Below, in pieces: positions 19,611-29,167 of a DNA stretch of 64,000 nucleotides (the first letter of the stretch is position 1; each line of letters begins with the position of its first letter). The position numbers were made by a program, and so were the translations under genes. The stretch is taken from assembly GCF_041514305.1 (NCBI RefSeq), contig NZ_JBGMWH010000002.1:248001-312000 (forward strand), written 5' to 3'. The notes under the pieces are model-generated. The model made no database searches and was not told the origin of the DNA. It saw nothing but the letters and a program-made list of their open reading frames with translations. Source of the stretch: Salinarimonas chemoclinalis (GTDB taxonomy: Bacteria > Pseudomonadota > Alphaproteobacteria > Rhizobiales > Beijerinckiaceae).

Positions 19611-21734
19611 GTGCGCGGCCTCCTGCGCCGGCGCGGCGCGCGGCTCGTCGCGGGGGCGCTCGCCCTCGCGCTGGTCGCGACCGGCCTCGCCGGGGCGGCG
19701 GCCGTCGTCGGCTACCGCTACGTCGCCGCGTCGCTCGGGCCGCTCGACCTCGTGCCGGCGCAGGCGCGCTCCGTCCTCGTGCTCGATCGCGCCGGCGCGC
19801 TGCTGCGCCCCTACGCCACGCCGGAGGGGCGCTGGCGCCTCCCCGTCGGCGTCGCCGACGTCGACCCGACCTACCTCGCCATGCTCCTCGCCTACGAGGA
19901 CGCGCGTTTTCGCATCCACGCCGGCGTCGACTGGCGCGCGCTCGCCCGCGCGGCCGGCCAGCTCCTCGCCGACGGGAGGATCGTCTCGGGCGGCTCGACG
20001 CTGACGATGCAGGTCGCCCGCCTCGTCGAGCCGCGGGCGGAGCGCAGTCTCGCCGCGAAGCTGCGCCAGATCGTGCGGGCGGGCGAGATCGAGGCGGCGA
20101 TGGGCAAGGACGAGATCCTCGCCCTCTACCTCTCGCTCGCGCCCTACGGAGGCAACCTGGAGGGGGTGCGCGCCGCGAGCCTCGCCTATTTCGGGCGCGA
20201 GCCGAAGCGGCTCTCGCACGCCGAGGCGGCGCTGCTGGTCGCCCTGCCGCAGAGCCCGGAGACGCGCCGGCCGGACCGCTTCCCCGAGGTCGCCCGCGTC
20301 GCCCGCGAGCGCGTCCTCGATCGCGCGTTGGCGCGGGGCGTCATCACCGCCCGCGAGCGCGAGGCGGCGGCGCGCGAGCCCGTGCCGACCGCACGCATCG
20401 CGTTCCCGATGCTGGCGGCGCACGCCGCCGACGCCGCCCTCGCCGAGCGGCCCCACGCCGATGTCCACCGGCTCGCCATCGACGGCGCGCTCCAGGCGAG
20501 CCTCGAGCAGATGGTGGCGCGTCGCCTCGCGCGGCTCGGGCCGAACCTCTCGGCGGCGATCCTCGTCGTCGACAATGCGACGGGGGAGGTGCGCGCCCAC
20601 GTCGGCTCCGTCGGCTATCTCGACCACGCCCGGCGCGGGGCGATCGACATGACGCGCGCGGTGCGCTCGCCGGGCTCGGCGCTCAAGCCCTTCATCTACG
20701 CGCTCGCCTTCGAGACCGGCCTCGCCCATCCGGAGACGATCCTCGAGGACCGGCCCGTACGCTACGGCGTCTACGCGCCGGAGAACTTCGACCTCGCCTA
20801 CCAGGGCGCGGTGACCGCGCGCCGCGCGCTGCAGGAATCGCTCAACGTGCCGGCGGTGGCGCTGCTCTCCGAGCTCGGCCCGGCCCGCTTCGTCGCACGC
20901 CTGCGCCAGGCGGGCGCGCGGGTCGTGGTGCCGCGGGAGACCGCGCCGGGGCTCGCGGTCGGCCTCGGCGGGGTCGGCATCACGCTCGAGGACGTCACGC
21001 GCCTCTATTCGGGCCTCGCCCGCGGCGGCTCCGTCCCGACGCTCGGCACCCGCGCGGGCGCGCTACCGATCCCCGGGGCGATCGCGCCGTCGGTCGCGGA
21101 CCCGGTCGCCGCCTGGTACGTCTTCGACGTGCTGCGGGGCGCGCCCGCGCCGGAGAGCGCGCTCGGCGGCCGGATCGCCTACAAGACGGGCACATCCTAC
21201 GGCTTTCGCGACGCCTGGGCGATCGGGTTCGACCGGGGCCTGACGATCGCGGTCTGGGTCGGGCGGGCGGACGGCGGGGCGACGCCGGGCCTGACAGGCC
21301 GCAACGCGGCGGCGCCGCTCCTCTTCGACGCCTTCGCCCGCACCGGGCGCGAGCCGCAGCCGCTCGCGGTCCCGCCGCACGCGCTTCTCGTCGGCACGGC
21401 CGACCTGCCGCCGCCCCTGCGGCACATCCGCCGCGACCGGCCCAAGACCATCGCGGCGACGGCGGTGGCGCGCCTCGCCATCGCCTTCCCGCCCGACGGG
21501 GCGCGCGTCGATCTCGGCCTCGTCGACGCGGAGGGCGGTGCCCGCGAGCCGCGCCTCGCGCTCAAGGCGCAGGGGGGCGCGCTGCCGCTGACCTGGCTCG
21601 TCGACGGCGTGCCGGTCGGGGCGGCGAGCCTGCGGCGCGAGGCCGACTGGCGCCCCGACGGCGCGGGCTTCACCCGCATCACGGTGATCGACGCCGCCGG
21701 CGAGACGGACACGGTGTCGGTGCGGCTGGAGTGA
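19611..21734 (+). CDS. pbpC: Penicillin-binding protein 1C
   Basis: A 707-aa bifunctional peptidoglycan synthase. An N-terminal membrane anchor (about 10-35) is followed by a GT51 glycosyltransferase domain with catalytic Glu96 in LAYEDARF and the GGSTLTMQVARL motif at 127-138. The transpeptidase domain has the active-site SALK at 356-359 (RSPGSALKPF) and KTGTSYGFRDAW near 527. The C-terminal 85 residues form the BiPBP_C module that distinguishes PbpC from PBP1A. The start is GTG 19611, 13 bp after the alpha-2-macroglobulin stop. The pair acts together in the periplasm: PbpC repairs wall while the macroglobulin traps proteases (known for the family; inferred here). Confidence 0.96.
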   Translation: MRGLLRRRGARLVAGALALALVATGLAGAAAVVGYRYVAASLGPLDLVPAQARSVLVLDRAGALLRPYATPEGRWRLPVGVADVDPTYLAMLLAYEDARFRIHAGVDWRALARAAGQLLADGRIVSGGSTLTMQVARLVEPRAERSLAAKLRQIVRAGEIEAAMGKDEILALYLSLAPYGGNLEGVRAASLAYFGREPKRLSHAEAALLVALPQSPETRRPDRFPEVARVARERVLDRALARGVITAREREAAAREPVPTARIAFPMLAAHAADAALAERPHADVHRLAIDGALQASLEQMVARRLARLGPNLSAAILVVDNATGEVRAHVGSVGYLDHARRGAIDMTRAVRSPGSALKPFIYALAFETGLAHPETILEDRPVRYGVYAPENFDLAYQGAVTARRALQESLNVPAVALLSELGPARFVARLRQAGARVVVPRETAPGLAVGLGGVGITLEDVTRLYSGLARGGSVPTLGTRAGALPIPGAIAPSVADPVAAWYVFDVLRGAPAPESALGGRIAYKTGTSYGFRDAWAIGFDRGLTIAVWVGRADGGATPGLTGRNAAAPLLFDAFARTGREPQPLAVPPHALLVGTADLPPPLRHIRRDRPKTIAATAVARLAIAFPPDGARVDLGLVDAEGGAREPRLALKAQGGALPLTWLVDGVPVGAASLRREADWRPDGAGFTRITVIDAAGETDTVSVRLE

Positions 21735-21841
21735 GGACCGGCGGACGGTATTCTGGTACGCGACAATGTGGGACCATGGTAGGAGTACGCCGAATCGTTG
21801 CCTGCGAAGGCTTCCGGGCTCGCCTTTTCGTCCAATTGGGC

Positions 21842-21870
21842 TTGACCGGGCGCCCGTTCGCGCATAGACA
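21842..21870 (+). promoter_or_regulatory. Sigma-70-type promoter for rplM-rpsI
   Basis: TTGACC at 21842-21847 and TAGACA at 21865-21870 are separated by exactly 17 bp, in the 216-bp gap before rplM. Transcription would begin near 21877, giving a leader of about 75 nt that contains a strong hairpin. Confidence 0.6.
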
Positions 21871-21880
21871 CCGCCCACCT

Positions 21881-21902
21881 GCCGCCGGGTCCGCCCGGCG
21901 GC
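21881..21902 (+). promoter_or_regulatory. Leader hairpin before rplM
   Basis: GCCGCCGGG (21881-21889) pairs perfectly with CCCGGCGGC (21894-21902) around a TCCG loop, followed by TTCTCGTTT. It lies only a few bases after the predicted transcription start and about 48 bp before the rplM ATG. It could act as an attenuator or as a binding site for L13 or S9 feedback; both are inference. Confidence 0.5.
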
Positions 21903-21950
21903 TTCTCGTTTCGCACGGGGCCCACCGGCCCCCGACAGGGAACCAGCGCG

Positions 21951-22412
21951 ATGAAGACCTTTTCGCTGAAGCCCGCCGACGTCGAGAAGAAGTGGGTCGT
22001 GATCGATGCGGACGGGCTCGTCGTGGGCCGGCTCGCGTCGATCGTGGCGATGCGCCTGCGCGGCAAGCACAAGCCCGCGTACACGCCCCACGTCGATTGC
22101 GGCGACAACGTCATCGTCATCAATGCCGACAAGGTGAAGTTCACCGGCCGCAAGCGCGAGCAGAAGGTGTACTACCACCACACCGGCCATCCGGGCGGCA
22201 TCAAGGAGCGCACCGCGCGCTCGATCCTCGAGGGCCGCTTCCCGGAGCGCGTCGTCGAGAAGGCCGTGGAGCGCATGCTCCCGCGCGGCCCGCTCTTCCG
22301 CAAGATCATGGGCAACCTGCGCGTCTACCCCGGCACGGAGCATCCCCACGAGGCGCAGCAGCCCGAGCCGCTCGACGTCGCGGCGATGAACTCCAAGAAC
22401 GTGAGGATCTGA
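21951..22412 (+). CDS. rplM: 50S ribosomal protein L13
   Basis: A 153-aa ribosomal protein of the large subunit. Characteristic segments are MKTFSLKPADVEKKWVVIDA, VVGRLASIVAMRLRGKHKP, YTPHVDCGDNVIVINADKV, and the FTGRK..QK.YY.HTG.PGG motif. RMLPRGPLFRKIMGNLRVYPG.EHPHEAQQPE closes the fold. The length matches the family. rpsI follows after 2 bp, and both share the promoter at 21842 and the terminator at 22922. L13 binds 23S rRNA early in assembly. Confidence 0.99.
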   Translation: MKTFSLKPADVEKKWVVIDADGLVVGRLASIVAMRLRGKHKPAYTPHVDCGDNVIVINADKVKFTGRKREQKVYYHHTGHPGGIKERTARSILEGRFPERVVEKAVERMLPRGPLFRKIMGNLRVYPGTEHPHEAQQPEPLDVAAMNSKNVRI

Positions 22413-22414
22413 CG

Positions 22415-22894
22415 ATGGCGACCCTCCAGTCCCTCTCCGATCTCGGCCAGGCGCAGACCGCGACGCCCGCCGAGGAGCGTCCGGTCCACGTCCAGAAGCT
22501 CGATGCCTACGGCCGCGCCTACGCCACCGGCAAGCGCAAGGACGCCATCGCCCGCGTCTGGATCCGCCCCGGCACCGGCAAGATCACCGTCAACGACCGC
22601 ACGCTCGAGGTCTACTTCGCGCGCCCGGTGCTGCGGATGATCCTCAACCAGCCGCTCCAGATCACCGGCCGCGTCGACCAGTACGACATCACCGTCACGG
22701 TCGCCGGCGGCGGCCTCTCCGGCCAGGCCGGCGCGGTGCGCCACGGCCTGTCGAAGGCGCTCACCTACTACGAGCCCGAGCTGCGCGGCGTGCTCAAGAA
22801 GAACGGCTTCCTGACGCGCGACTCCCGCACGGTCGAGCGCAAGAAGTACGGCAAGGCCAAGGCCCGCCGCTCCTTCCAGTTCTCCAAGCGCTGA
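22415..22894 (+). CDS. rpsI: 30S ribosomal protein S9
   Basis: A 159-aa small-subunit protein. The N-terminal 35 residues are an alphaproteobacterial extension; the conserved core begins at YATGKRKDAIARVWI. It continues with GTGKITVN, GGGLSGQAGAVRHGLSKAL and ends RDSRTVERKKYGKAKARRS..FSKR, the tail that reaches the P-site tRNA. It is cotranscribed with rplM, separated by 2 bp. A strong intrinsic terminator follows 27 bp downstream. Confidence 0.99.
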   Translation: MATLQSLSDLGQAQTATPAEERPVHVQKLDAYGRAYATGKRKDAIARVWIRPGTGKITVNDRTLEVYFARPVLRMILNQPLQITGRVDQYDITVTVAGGGLSGQAGAVRHGLSKALTYYEPELRGVLKKNGFLTRDSRTVERKKYGKAKARRSFQFSKR

Positions 22895-22921
22895 TCTCGT
22901 CGCGCGCGTTTCGCGATCGGA

Positions 22922-22950
22922 GGGGCCCGCGTCCGCGCGGGCCCCTTTTT
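22922..22950 (+). terminator. Intrinsic terminator of rplM-rpsI
   Basis: A perfect 10-bp stem, GGGGCCCGCG (22922-22931) with CGCGGGCCCC (22936-22945), a TCCG loop, and five T (22946-22950). It is placed 27 bp after the rpsI stop on the coding strand. Confidence 0.92.
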
Positions 22951-23214
22951 CGTGGCACGCGCCGATCCGTGGCATCGCACACGCGCCTCGGCGGCGGTCT
23001 CCTGCTCCACCCCACAGTCAATCGCGACGATTACCTACTATCTGATGTTTATCAAATGGCGTGAGCTGAAATTACGTCGACCGAGGGAGGTCCAGTCGGG
23101 GCCGTCGCCGAGCCCTCGTCTTCGGCCGGCCCTCCGCGGTCGGGCCGATCGACTCGCTCGTCGCCGGTCGCCCGTGCGGTGCGATCGCCATCAACGACGT
23201 AGGGATACGCGGAC
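22951..23214. other. Intergenic region after rpsI terminator
   Basis: Contains an AT-richer patch around 23020-23070 that probably holds the promoter of the small gene at 23215. I could not place convincing -35 and -10 boxes at the usual spacing. No gene or RNA is recognised. Confidence 0.5.
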
Positions 23215-23562
23215 ATGAGCAAGCAGGACGTGAGCAGCGCCGACGCGAACGACGCCGCGACGCTGACGCGGCGGTTCCGCGAGCTCCACACGCTCTCGGG
23301 CCGCCCCGCACCGATCCGCCCCGAGTGGGACGGCGGTGGGCTGGCGCTGCCCTCTCCCTACGTCGGCGAGGACATCGACCACGGGCTCGCCTCCGTACGC
23401 GCGATCCTGCGGCTCGTCGGCGCCGCGACGCCGTGCGCCGACGAGATCCTGCGCTGGCGCGCCGGCCTGGAGCCGGACGCGCCTCCGCCCGAGGCGCTCC
23501 CCGGCACGGCGCTGGTCGCCCCGTTCGACGGGATCGAGGCGTTGATGGCGGCGCTGGATTGA
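23215..23562 (+). CDS. Hypothetical protein, 115 aa
   Basis: A 115-aa acidic soluble protein beginning MSKQDVSSADANDAATLTRR, with no signal peptide or membrane segment. The middle holds RPEWDGGGLALPSPYVGEDIDHGLASVRAI-like sequence and a C-terminal FDGIEALMAALD. I do not recognise it. It has the codon composition of its neighbours and stands alone between the ribosomal operon and a convergent toxin-antitoxin pair, ending 13 bp from the toxin gene. Confidence 0.65.
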   Translation: MSKQDVSSADANDAATLTRRFRELHTLSGRPAPIRPEWDGGGLALPSPYVGEDIDHGLASVRAILRLVGAATPCADEILRWRAGLEPDAPPPEALPGTALVAPFDGIEALMAALD

Positions 23563-23575
23563 CGCACATGCGAGA

Positions 23576-23842
23576 TCAGTAGTGCAATCGGCACTGCGCG
23601 ATTTCCAGCGCTTGGTCGGCGCCCTTGCCCGTTACCCGGTAGACGAGCCGATGCTCTCGCGTGATCCGCCGTGACCACCATCCTGCGAGACTGCTTTTCA
23701 GAGGCTCTGGCTTGCCTGTTCCCTTGAAGGGCGTACGCGCAGTCTCGCGAATGAGCGCGTTGATCTTGTCGAGCCCCTCCGGATTCTCGGATTGCCACCA
23801 GAGATAATCCTGCCAGGCGGCTTGGGACCATACGAGCTTCAC
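23576..23842 (-). CDS. YoeB/Txe family mRNA interferase toxin
   Basis: An 88-aa toxin of the RelE superfamily that cuts mRNA in the ribosome. The family sequence is complete: MKLVWSQAAWQDYLWWQ, INALIRE, GTGKPEPLK, the catalytic region WWSRRITREHRLVYRV, and the terminal CRLHY whose His-Tyr ending is conserved in YoeB. The start is GTG at 23842, overlapping the antitoxin stop in a GTGA (23839-23842), which makes toxin translation depend on antitoxin translation. It appears intact. Confidence 0.94.
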   Translation of the reverse strand: MKLVWSQAAWQDYLWWQSENPEGLDKINALIRETARTPFKGTGKPEPLKSSLAGWWSRRITREHRLVYRVTGKGADQALEIAQCRLHY

Positions 23843-24090
23843 CCGATCAGATCTCGCTCGAGACCCCGGCCGGCATCGAGCTCGGCGATCGCGTCGGCAA
23901 GCCGCCTCGCGTTCTCGGGGTGCTTCAGCAGGTGAACGGTCTCGAGCAGGCCGGCATAGTCCTCGGCCGGCAGGACGACGACGGACCCACCCCCGGGACG
24001 CGTGACGGTCAGGGGGGCGTGCGTCGTGCAGACCTCCTCCAGGAACTCGTCGAGGTCGTCCCGGAAATCGCCGAAAGTCACGCGCGTCAT
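23839..24090 (-). CDS. YefM/Phd family antitoxin
   Basis: An 83-aa antitoxin. The N-terminal Phd/YefM DNA-binding fold is visible (MTRVTFGDFRDDLDEFLEEV, then APLTVTRPGGGSVVVLPAEDY). The C-terminal acidic half, with LKHPENARRLADAIAELDAGRG, should wrap the toxin. ATG 24090 matches the usual start. It precedes the toxin gene, and by family precedent the complex represses its own promoter, presumably in the 49-bp gap to the next gene. Confidence 0.9.
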   Translation of the reverse strand: MTRVTFGDFRDDLDEFLEEVCTTHAPLTVTRPGGGSVVVLPAEDYAGLLETVHLLKHPENARRLADAIAELDAGRGLERDLIG

Positions 24091-24139
24091 GGGCAGGCTC
24101 CCGTCCTGCGAAGAGATGTGCGCGGATCGTCGGCTACGG

Positions 24140-25354
24140 TCAAGGGCGGCCTCGGCAACAGTCGCCGCTCGCTCGCCCCCGCCCCAGCATCCGCACGGCC
24201 CCGATCGCCGCCACACCGCCGACGGCGAGCACCGCGGCGCCCGCCGCGAACAGCGGCAGGTGCGAGCCGCTCGCGGCGAACAGCGCCGAGAGCGCGTAGG
24301 CGCCCGCCGCCTGGGCGACGGCGAAGGCGATCGTCATCGTGCCGAACAGCCGCGCCTGGGCCGGGCCGCTCGCGAGCCTCGCGGTGAGGCCCGCGGCCAG
24401 CGCCACCATGCCCGGCGTCAGCGCGCCGACGACGAGCGCCGAGAGCCAGATCGCCGCGGCCGCGGTCGAGAGGAGGGGCAGCGCCACCGCGAGTGCCTTG
24501 ACGAAGAGCGCGCCCACGAGCGCGCGCCCGGCGCCGATCCGCGTCGCGACGAGCCCGCACAGCGGCGCGCCGACGAGGGCGCCGATGCCGAAGGCCGTCC
24601 AGGCGAGCCCGCCCGCGGCCTCGCCCCGGCCGAGCCCGCGGGCGACGAAGTCCGAGAGGAAGAGCGTGTGCGGGATGAAGCCCGCGCCGTCGGTGGCGTA
24701 GGCGAGGACGAGAAGCGCGATGGCGACAGGGGCGCTCCGGGGCATCTCCCCGCCGACGGGCGCGCCGGCGCCGTCCGGCCAGCGCCGCCAGGCGATCGCC
24801 GTCAGGAGGAGCGCCATCCCGGCCAGCGCGAGCCAGGTGGCCACGAGCCCGAGCGTCGCGAGCGCCGGCAGCAAGGCGCCCGAGAGCACGACGCCGATCC
24901 CGACGCCCGCGAAGACGAGGCCCGACACCCGGCTCTTCGCCTCCGGCGGCGTGCGCGAGAGGATGGCGGAGGGTCCGAGCACCATGACGAGCCCGCCGGC
25001 GACGCCCGCGAGGAAGCGGAACGCGGAGAGCCAGAGCGCACCCAGAGGCGCCGCGCAGGCCGCCAGCGAGACGACGGCGAGCGCCAGCGCCGCGTTCAGG
25101 ATCACGCCGCGCTCGCGACGTCCGGCGAGCGCCTGCGCGAGGAGCGCGCCGACGAGATAGCCCGCGAGGTTCGCCGCCCCGGCGAAGGCCGCCTGCGGCG
25201 CGCTCACCCAGCTGCGCTCGACGAGGAGCGGCAGCAGCGGCGTGTAGGCGAAGCGCGCGAATCCGATGCCCACGAGAACGGCGAGCAGGGCCGGCAGCCA
25301 GGGTGCGAGCCTGACGCCGACGGAGGCGTCGCGTGCTCCGGTCTCGTCCGCCAT
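24140..25354 (-). CDS. YbfB/YjiJ-type MFS transporter
   Basis: A 404-aa twelve-helix permease. The N-terminal helix with FARFAYTPLLPLLVE is the hallmark of the YbfB/YjiJ branch of MFS. SRVSGLVFAGVGIGVVLSG in helix 5 and GFIPHTLFLSDFVARGLG in the second half are also typical. The start at 25354 has a GGGAGG ribosome-binding site. It lies upstream of the toxin-antitoxin pair on the same strand and is divergent from the SLC13 gene. The substrate is unknown. Confidence 0.88.
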   Translation of the reverse strand: MADETGARDASVGVRLAPWLPALLAVLVGIGFARFAYTPLLPLLVERSWVSAPQAAFAGAANLAGYLVGALLAQALAGRRERGVILNAALALAVVSLAACAAPLGALWLSAFRFLAGVAGGLVMVLGPSAILSRTPPEAKSRVSGLVFAGVGIGVVLSGALLPALATLGLVATWLALAGMALLLTAIAWRRWPDGAGAPVGGEMPRSAPVAIALLVLAYATDGAGFIPHTLFLSDFVARGLGRGEAAGGLAWTAFGIGALVGAPLCGLVATRIGAGRALVGALFVKALAVALPLLSTAAAAIWLSALVVGALTPGMVALAAGLTARLASGPAQARLFGTMTIAFAVAQAAGAYALSALFAASGSHLPLFAAGAAVLAVGGVAAIGAVRMLGRGRASGDCCRGRP

Positions 25355-25574
25355 GCGTGCCTCCCGCCGGTCTTCGAAGGACAGGCGTAGGGCCCGCGCG
25401 GTGCGATCGCAAGGCGCGAGACGGCAAGGTCGGCATGCTCCGGGCGCGCCCCCGGGGGCTTGCCCGGCGTGCCGATGTGTGTTCGAACTTCGCTCGAAGC
25501 GCGGCGCTCGCGGACGAGGCGCCGCGCGGGAGGCCGTCGCCCTTGCCCGCAGCTCGGATCGGTGGGAACGGCCC

Positions 25575-27347
25575 ATGACGGCGCCTCAGGTCATGATCCT
25601 GGCGATCATCGTGGTCGCGATGGGGCTCTTCCTGTGGGGCCGCTGGCGTCACGACCTCGTCGCCGTCGCGGCGCTGATCGCCTGCGTGCTCGCGGGGCTC
25701 GTGCCGGCCGAAGCGGCGTTCACGGGCTTCGGCCATCCGGCGGTGATCACGGTCGCCGCCGTGCTCGTCCTCAGCCACGGCCTCGCCGCGAGCGGCGCGA
25801 TCGACCGCGTCGTGCGCCGCGTCCTGCACGAGGGCGCCGGCGCGTGGACGATCGTCCTCACCATGTGCGCGCTGACCGCGTTCATGTCCGCCTTCATGAA
25901 CAATATCGGCGCGCTCGCGCTGATGATGCCCGCGGCGCTCGCGGCCGCCCGCCGGGCGGAGGTGGCGCCGGGGCAGATCCTGATGCCGCTCTCCTTCGCC
26001 TCGATCCTGGGCGGGATGACGACGCTGATCGGCACGCCGCCCAACCTCATCGTCGCCGGCTTCCGGGCCGGCGCGACGGGCACGCCCTTCGGCATGTTCG
26101 ACTTCGCACCCGTCGGCGTGGCGGTCGCCGGCGCGGGCGTGCTCCTCGTCGTCCTCGGCTCGCGGTTCCTCGTGCCCAACCGGCCCCGTGGCGCGGGGCA
26201 GAACTTCGACATCGGCGCCTACCTCACCGAGGCGCGGGTGCCGGCGCGGGCGCGGGCGGTGGGCATGACGCTCAAGGAGGTCGAGGAGACGCTCGCGGCG
26301 GCGGAGGCGCAGGTGGTGGGCCTCGTGCGCGACAACGCCCGCATCCCCGCGCCGCAGAACTGGCGCAGCCTGCGCGAGGACGACATCCTCGTCATCGAGG
26401 CGGATTCGAAGAACCTGCCGCAGGCTCTGGCCAAGCTCGGGCTGACGCTCGAGGAGGACAAGCGCACCGGCGTGCGCGCGCTCGAGGCCGAGCACACGGT
26501 GATGGCGGAGGTGGTGGTTCGGCCCGGCTCGCCGCTCATCGGGCGCACGGCGCAGCACCTCAAGCTGCGATCGCGCCACGCAATCAATCTCCTCGCCATA
26601 TCCCGCCAGGGTCGCCGCTCGATTTCGCGCCTGCGGCAGACGCGGCTCGCGCCCGGCGACGTGCTCCTCCTCCAGGGCACGCCCGAAACGCTCGCCGACT
26701 TCTCCGCCCATTTCGACTGCGTCCCGCTCGCGGAGCGCGCCCTGCGCTTTCCCGCCAAGCGCGACGCCTGGCTCGCCACGGGGATCATGGGCGCGGCCGT
26801 GGCGGCGACCGCGCTCGGAATCCTGCCGGTCGAGATCGCCTTCACGCTCGCCGCGCTCGCCTTCGTGCTCGGCTCGATCGTGCCCACCCGCGAACTCTAC
26901 ACGGCCGTCGAATGGCCGGTGATCGTGCTGCTCGGCGCGCTCATCCCCGTCGCCGGCGCGGTCGCCTCGACCGGTGCGGCGGACGCCGTCGCGCGCGGGA
27001 TGATGGGCGTGATCGGGGAGGGCAGCCCCGTTCTCGTCCTCGTCGGGCTCATGGTGATGACGATGTGCCTCACCGATTTCATGAACAATGCGGCGACCGC
27101 GACCGTTATGTGCCCGATCGCGATCGGGATCGCGAAGGTGATGGGGGCGAGCCCCGACCCGTTCCTGATGGCGGTGGCGATCGGGTCGTCCTGCGCCTTC
27201 CTGACCCCGATCGGCCACCAGAACAACACCCTGATCCTGGGCCCCGGCGGGTTCCGCTTCGGCGACTACTGGCGCCTCGGCCTGCCCTTGGAGATCGTCG
27301 TCCTGTGCGTGGGAATCCCGATGATCCTCGTCGTCTGGCCGCTCTAG
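25575..27347 (+). CDS. SLC13/DASS-type permease with paired RCK_C domains
   Basis: A 590-aa inner-membrane carrier of the divalent anion:sodium symporter group. About five helices come first, with the first substrate/ion hairpin MSAFMNNIGALALMMP near residues 98-113. Two cytoplasmic RCK_C (TrkA-C) domains follow at about 205-400 (RSLREDDILVIEA; RLAPGDVLLLQG). The second helical block repeats the pattern with LTDFMNNAATATVMCP and IGSSCAFLTPIGHQNN. The architecture matches carriers for sulfate or other dianions. The start ATG 25575 was chosen because the first helix begins there. The substrate cannot be read directly. Confidence 0.9.
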   Translation: MTAPQVMILAIIVVAMGLFLWGRWRHDLVAVAALIACVLAGLVPAEAAFTGFGHPAVITVAAVLVLSHGLAASGAIDRVVRRVLHEGAGAWTIVLTMCALTAFMSAFMNNIGALALMMPAALAAARRAEVAPGQILMPLSFASILGGMTTLIGTPPNLIVAGFRAGATGTPFGMFDFAPVGVAVAGAGVLLVVLGSRFLVPNRPRGAGQNFDIGAYLTEARVPARARAVGMTLKEVEETLAAAEAQVVGLVRDNARIPAPQNWRSLREDDILVIEADSKNLPQALAKLGLTLEEDKRTGVRALEAEHTVMAEVVVRPGSPLIGRTAQHLKLRSRHAINLLAISRQGRRSISRLRQTRLAPGDVLLLQGTPETLADFSAHFDCVPLAERALRFPAKRDAWLATGIMGAAVAATALGILPVEIAFTLAALAFVLGSIVPTRELYTAVEWPVIVLLGALIPVAGAVASTGAADAVARGMMGVIGEGSPVLVLVGLMVMTMCLTDFMNNAATATVMCPIAIGIAKVMGASPDPFLMAVAIGSSCAFLTPIGHQNNTLILGPGGFRFGDYWRLGLPLEIVVLCVGIPMILVVWPL

Positions 27348-27396
27348 GATCGAACCGAGACCGCCGGCGCGCCCGGCGCAGACGCGAGAGGCTTTC

Positions 27397-29088
<1,692 letters not shown>

Positions 29089-29167
29089 GGTGAGGCGTGC
29101 GCGCCGCTAGGCGAACGCGCGCGTCGTCCGCCGTTTCGCGGACCCCGTATCACGGAGTCGAACCACG

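Noticed and set aside
23576..24090. Toxin-antitoxin pair as a sign of a mobile island
   Set aside because: Base composition and neighbours are ordinary, and no integrase, att repeats or tRNA border is visible.
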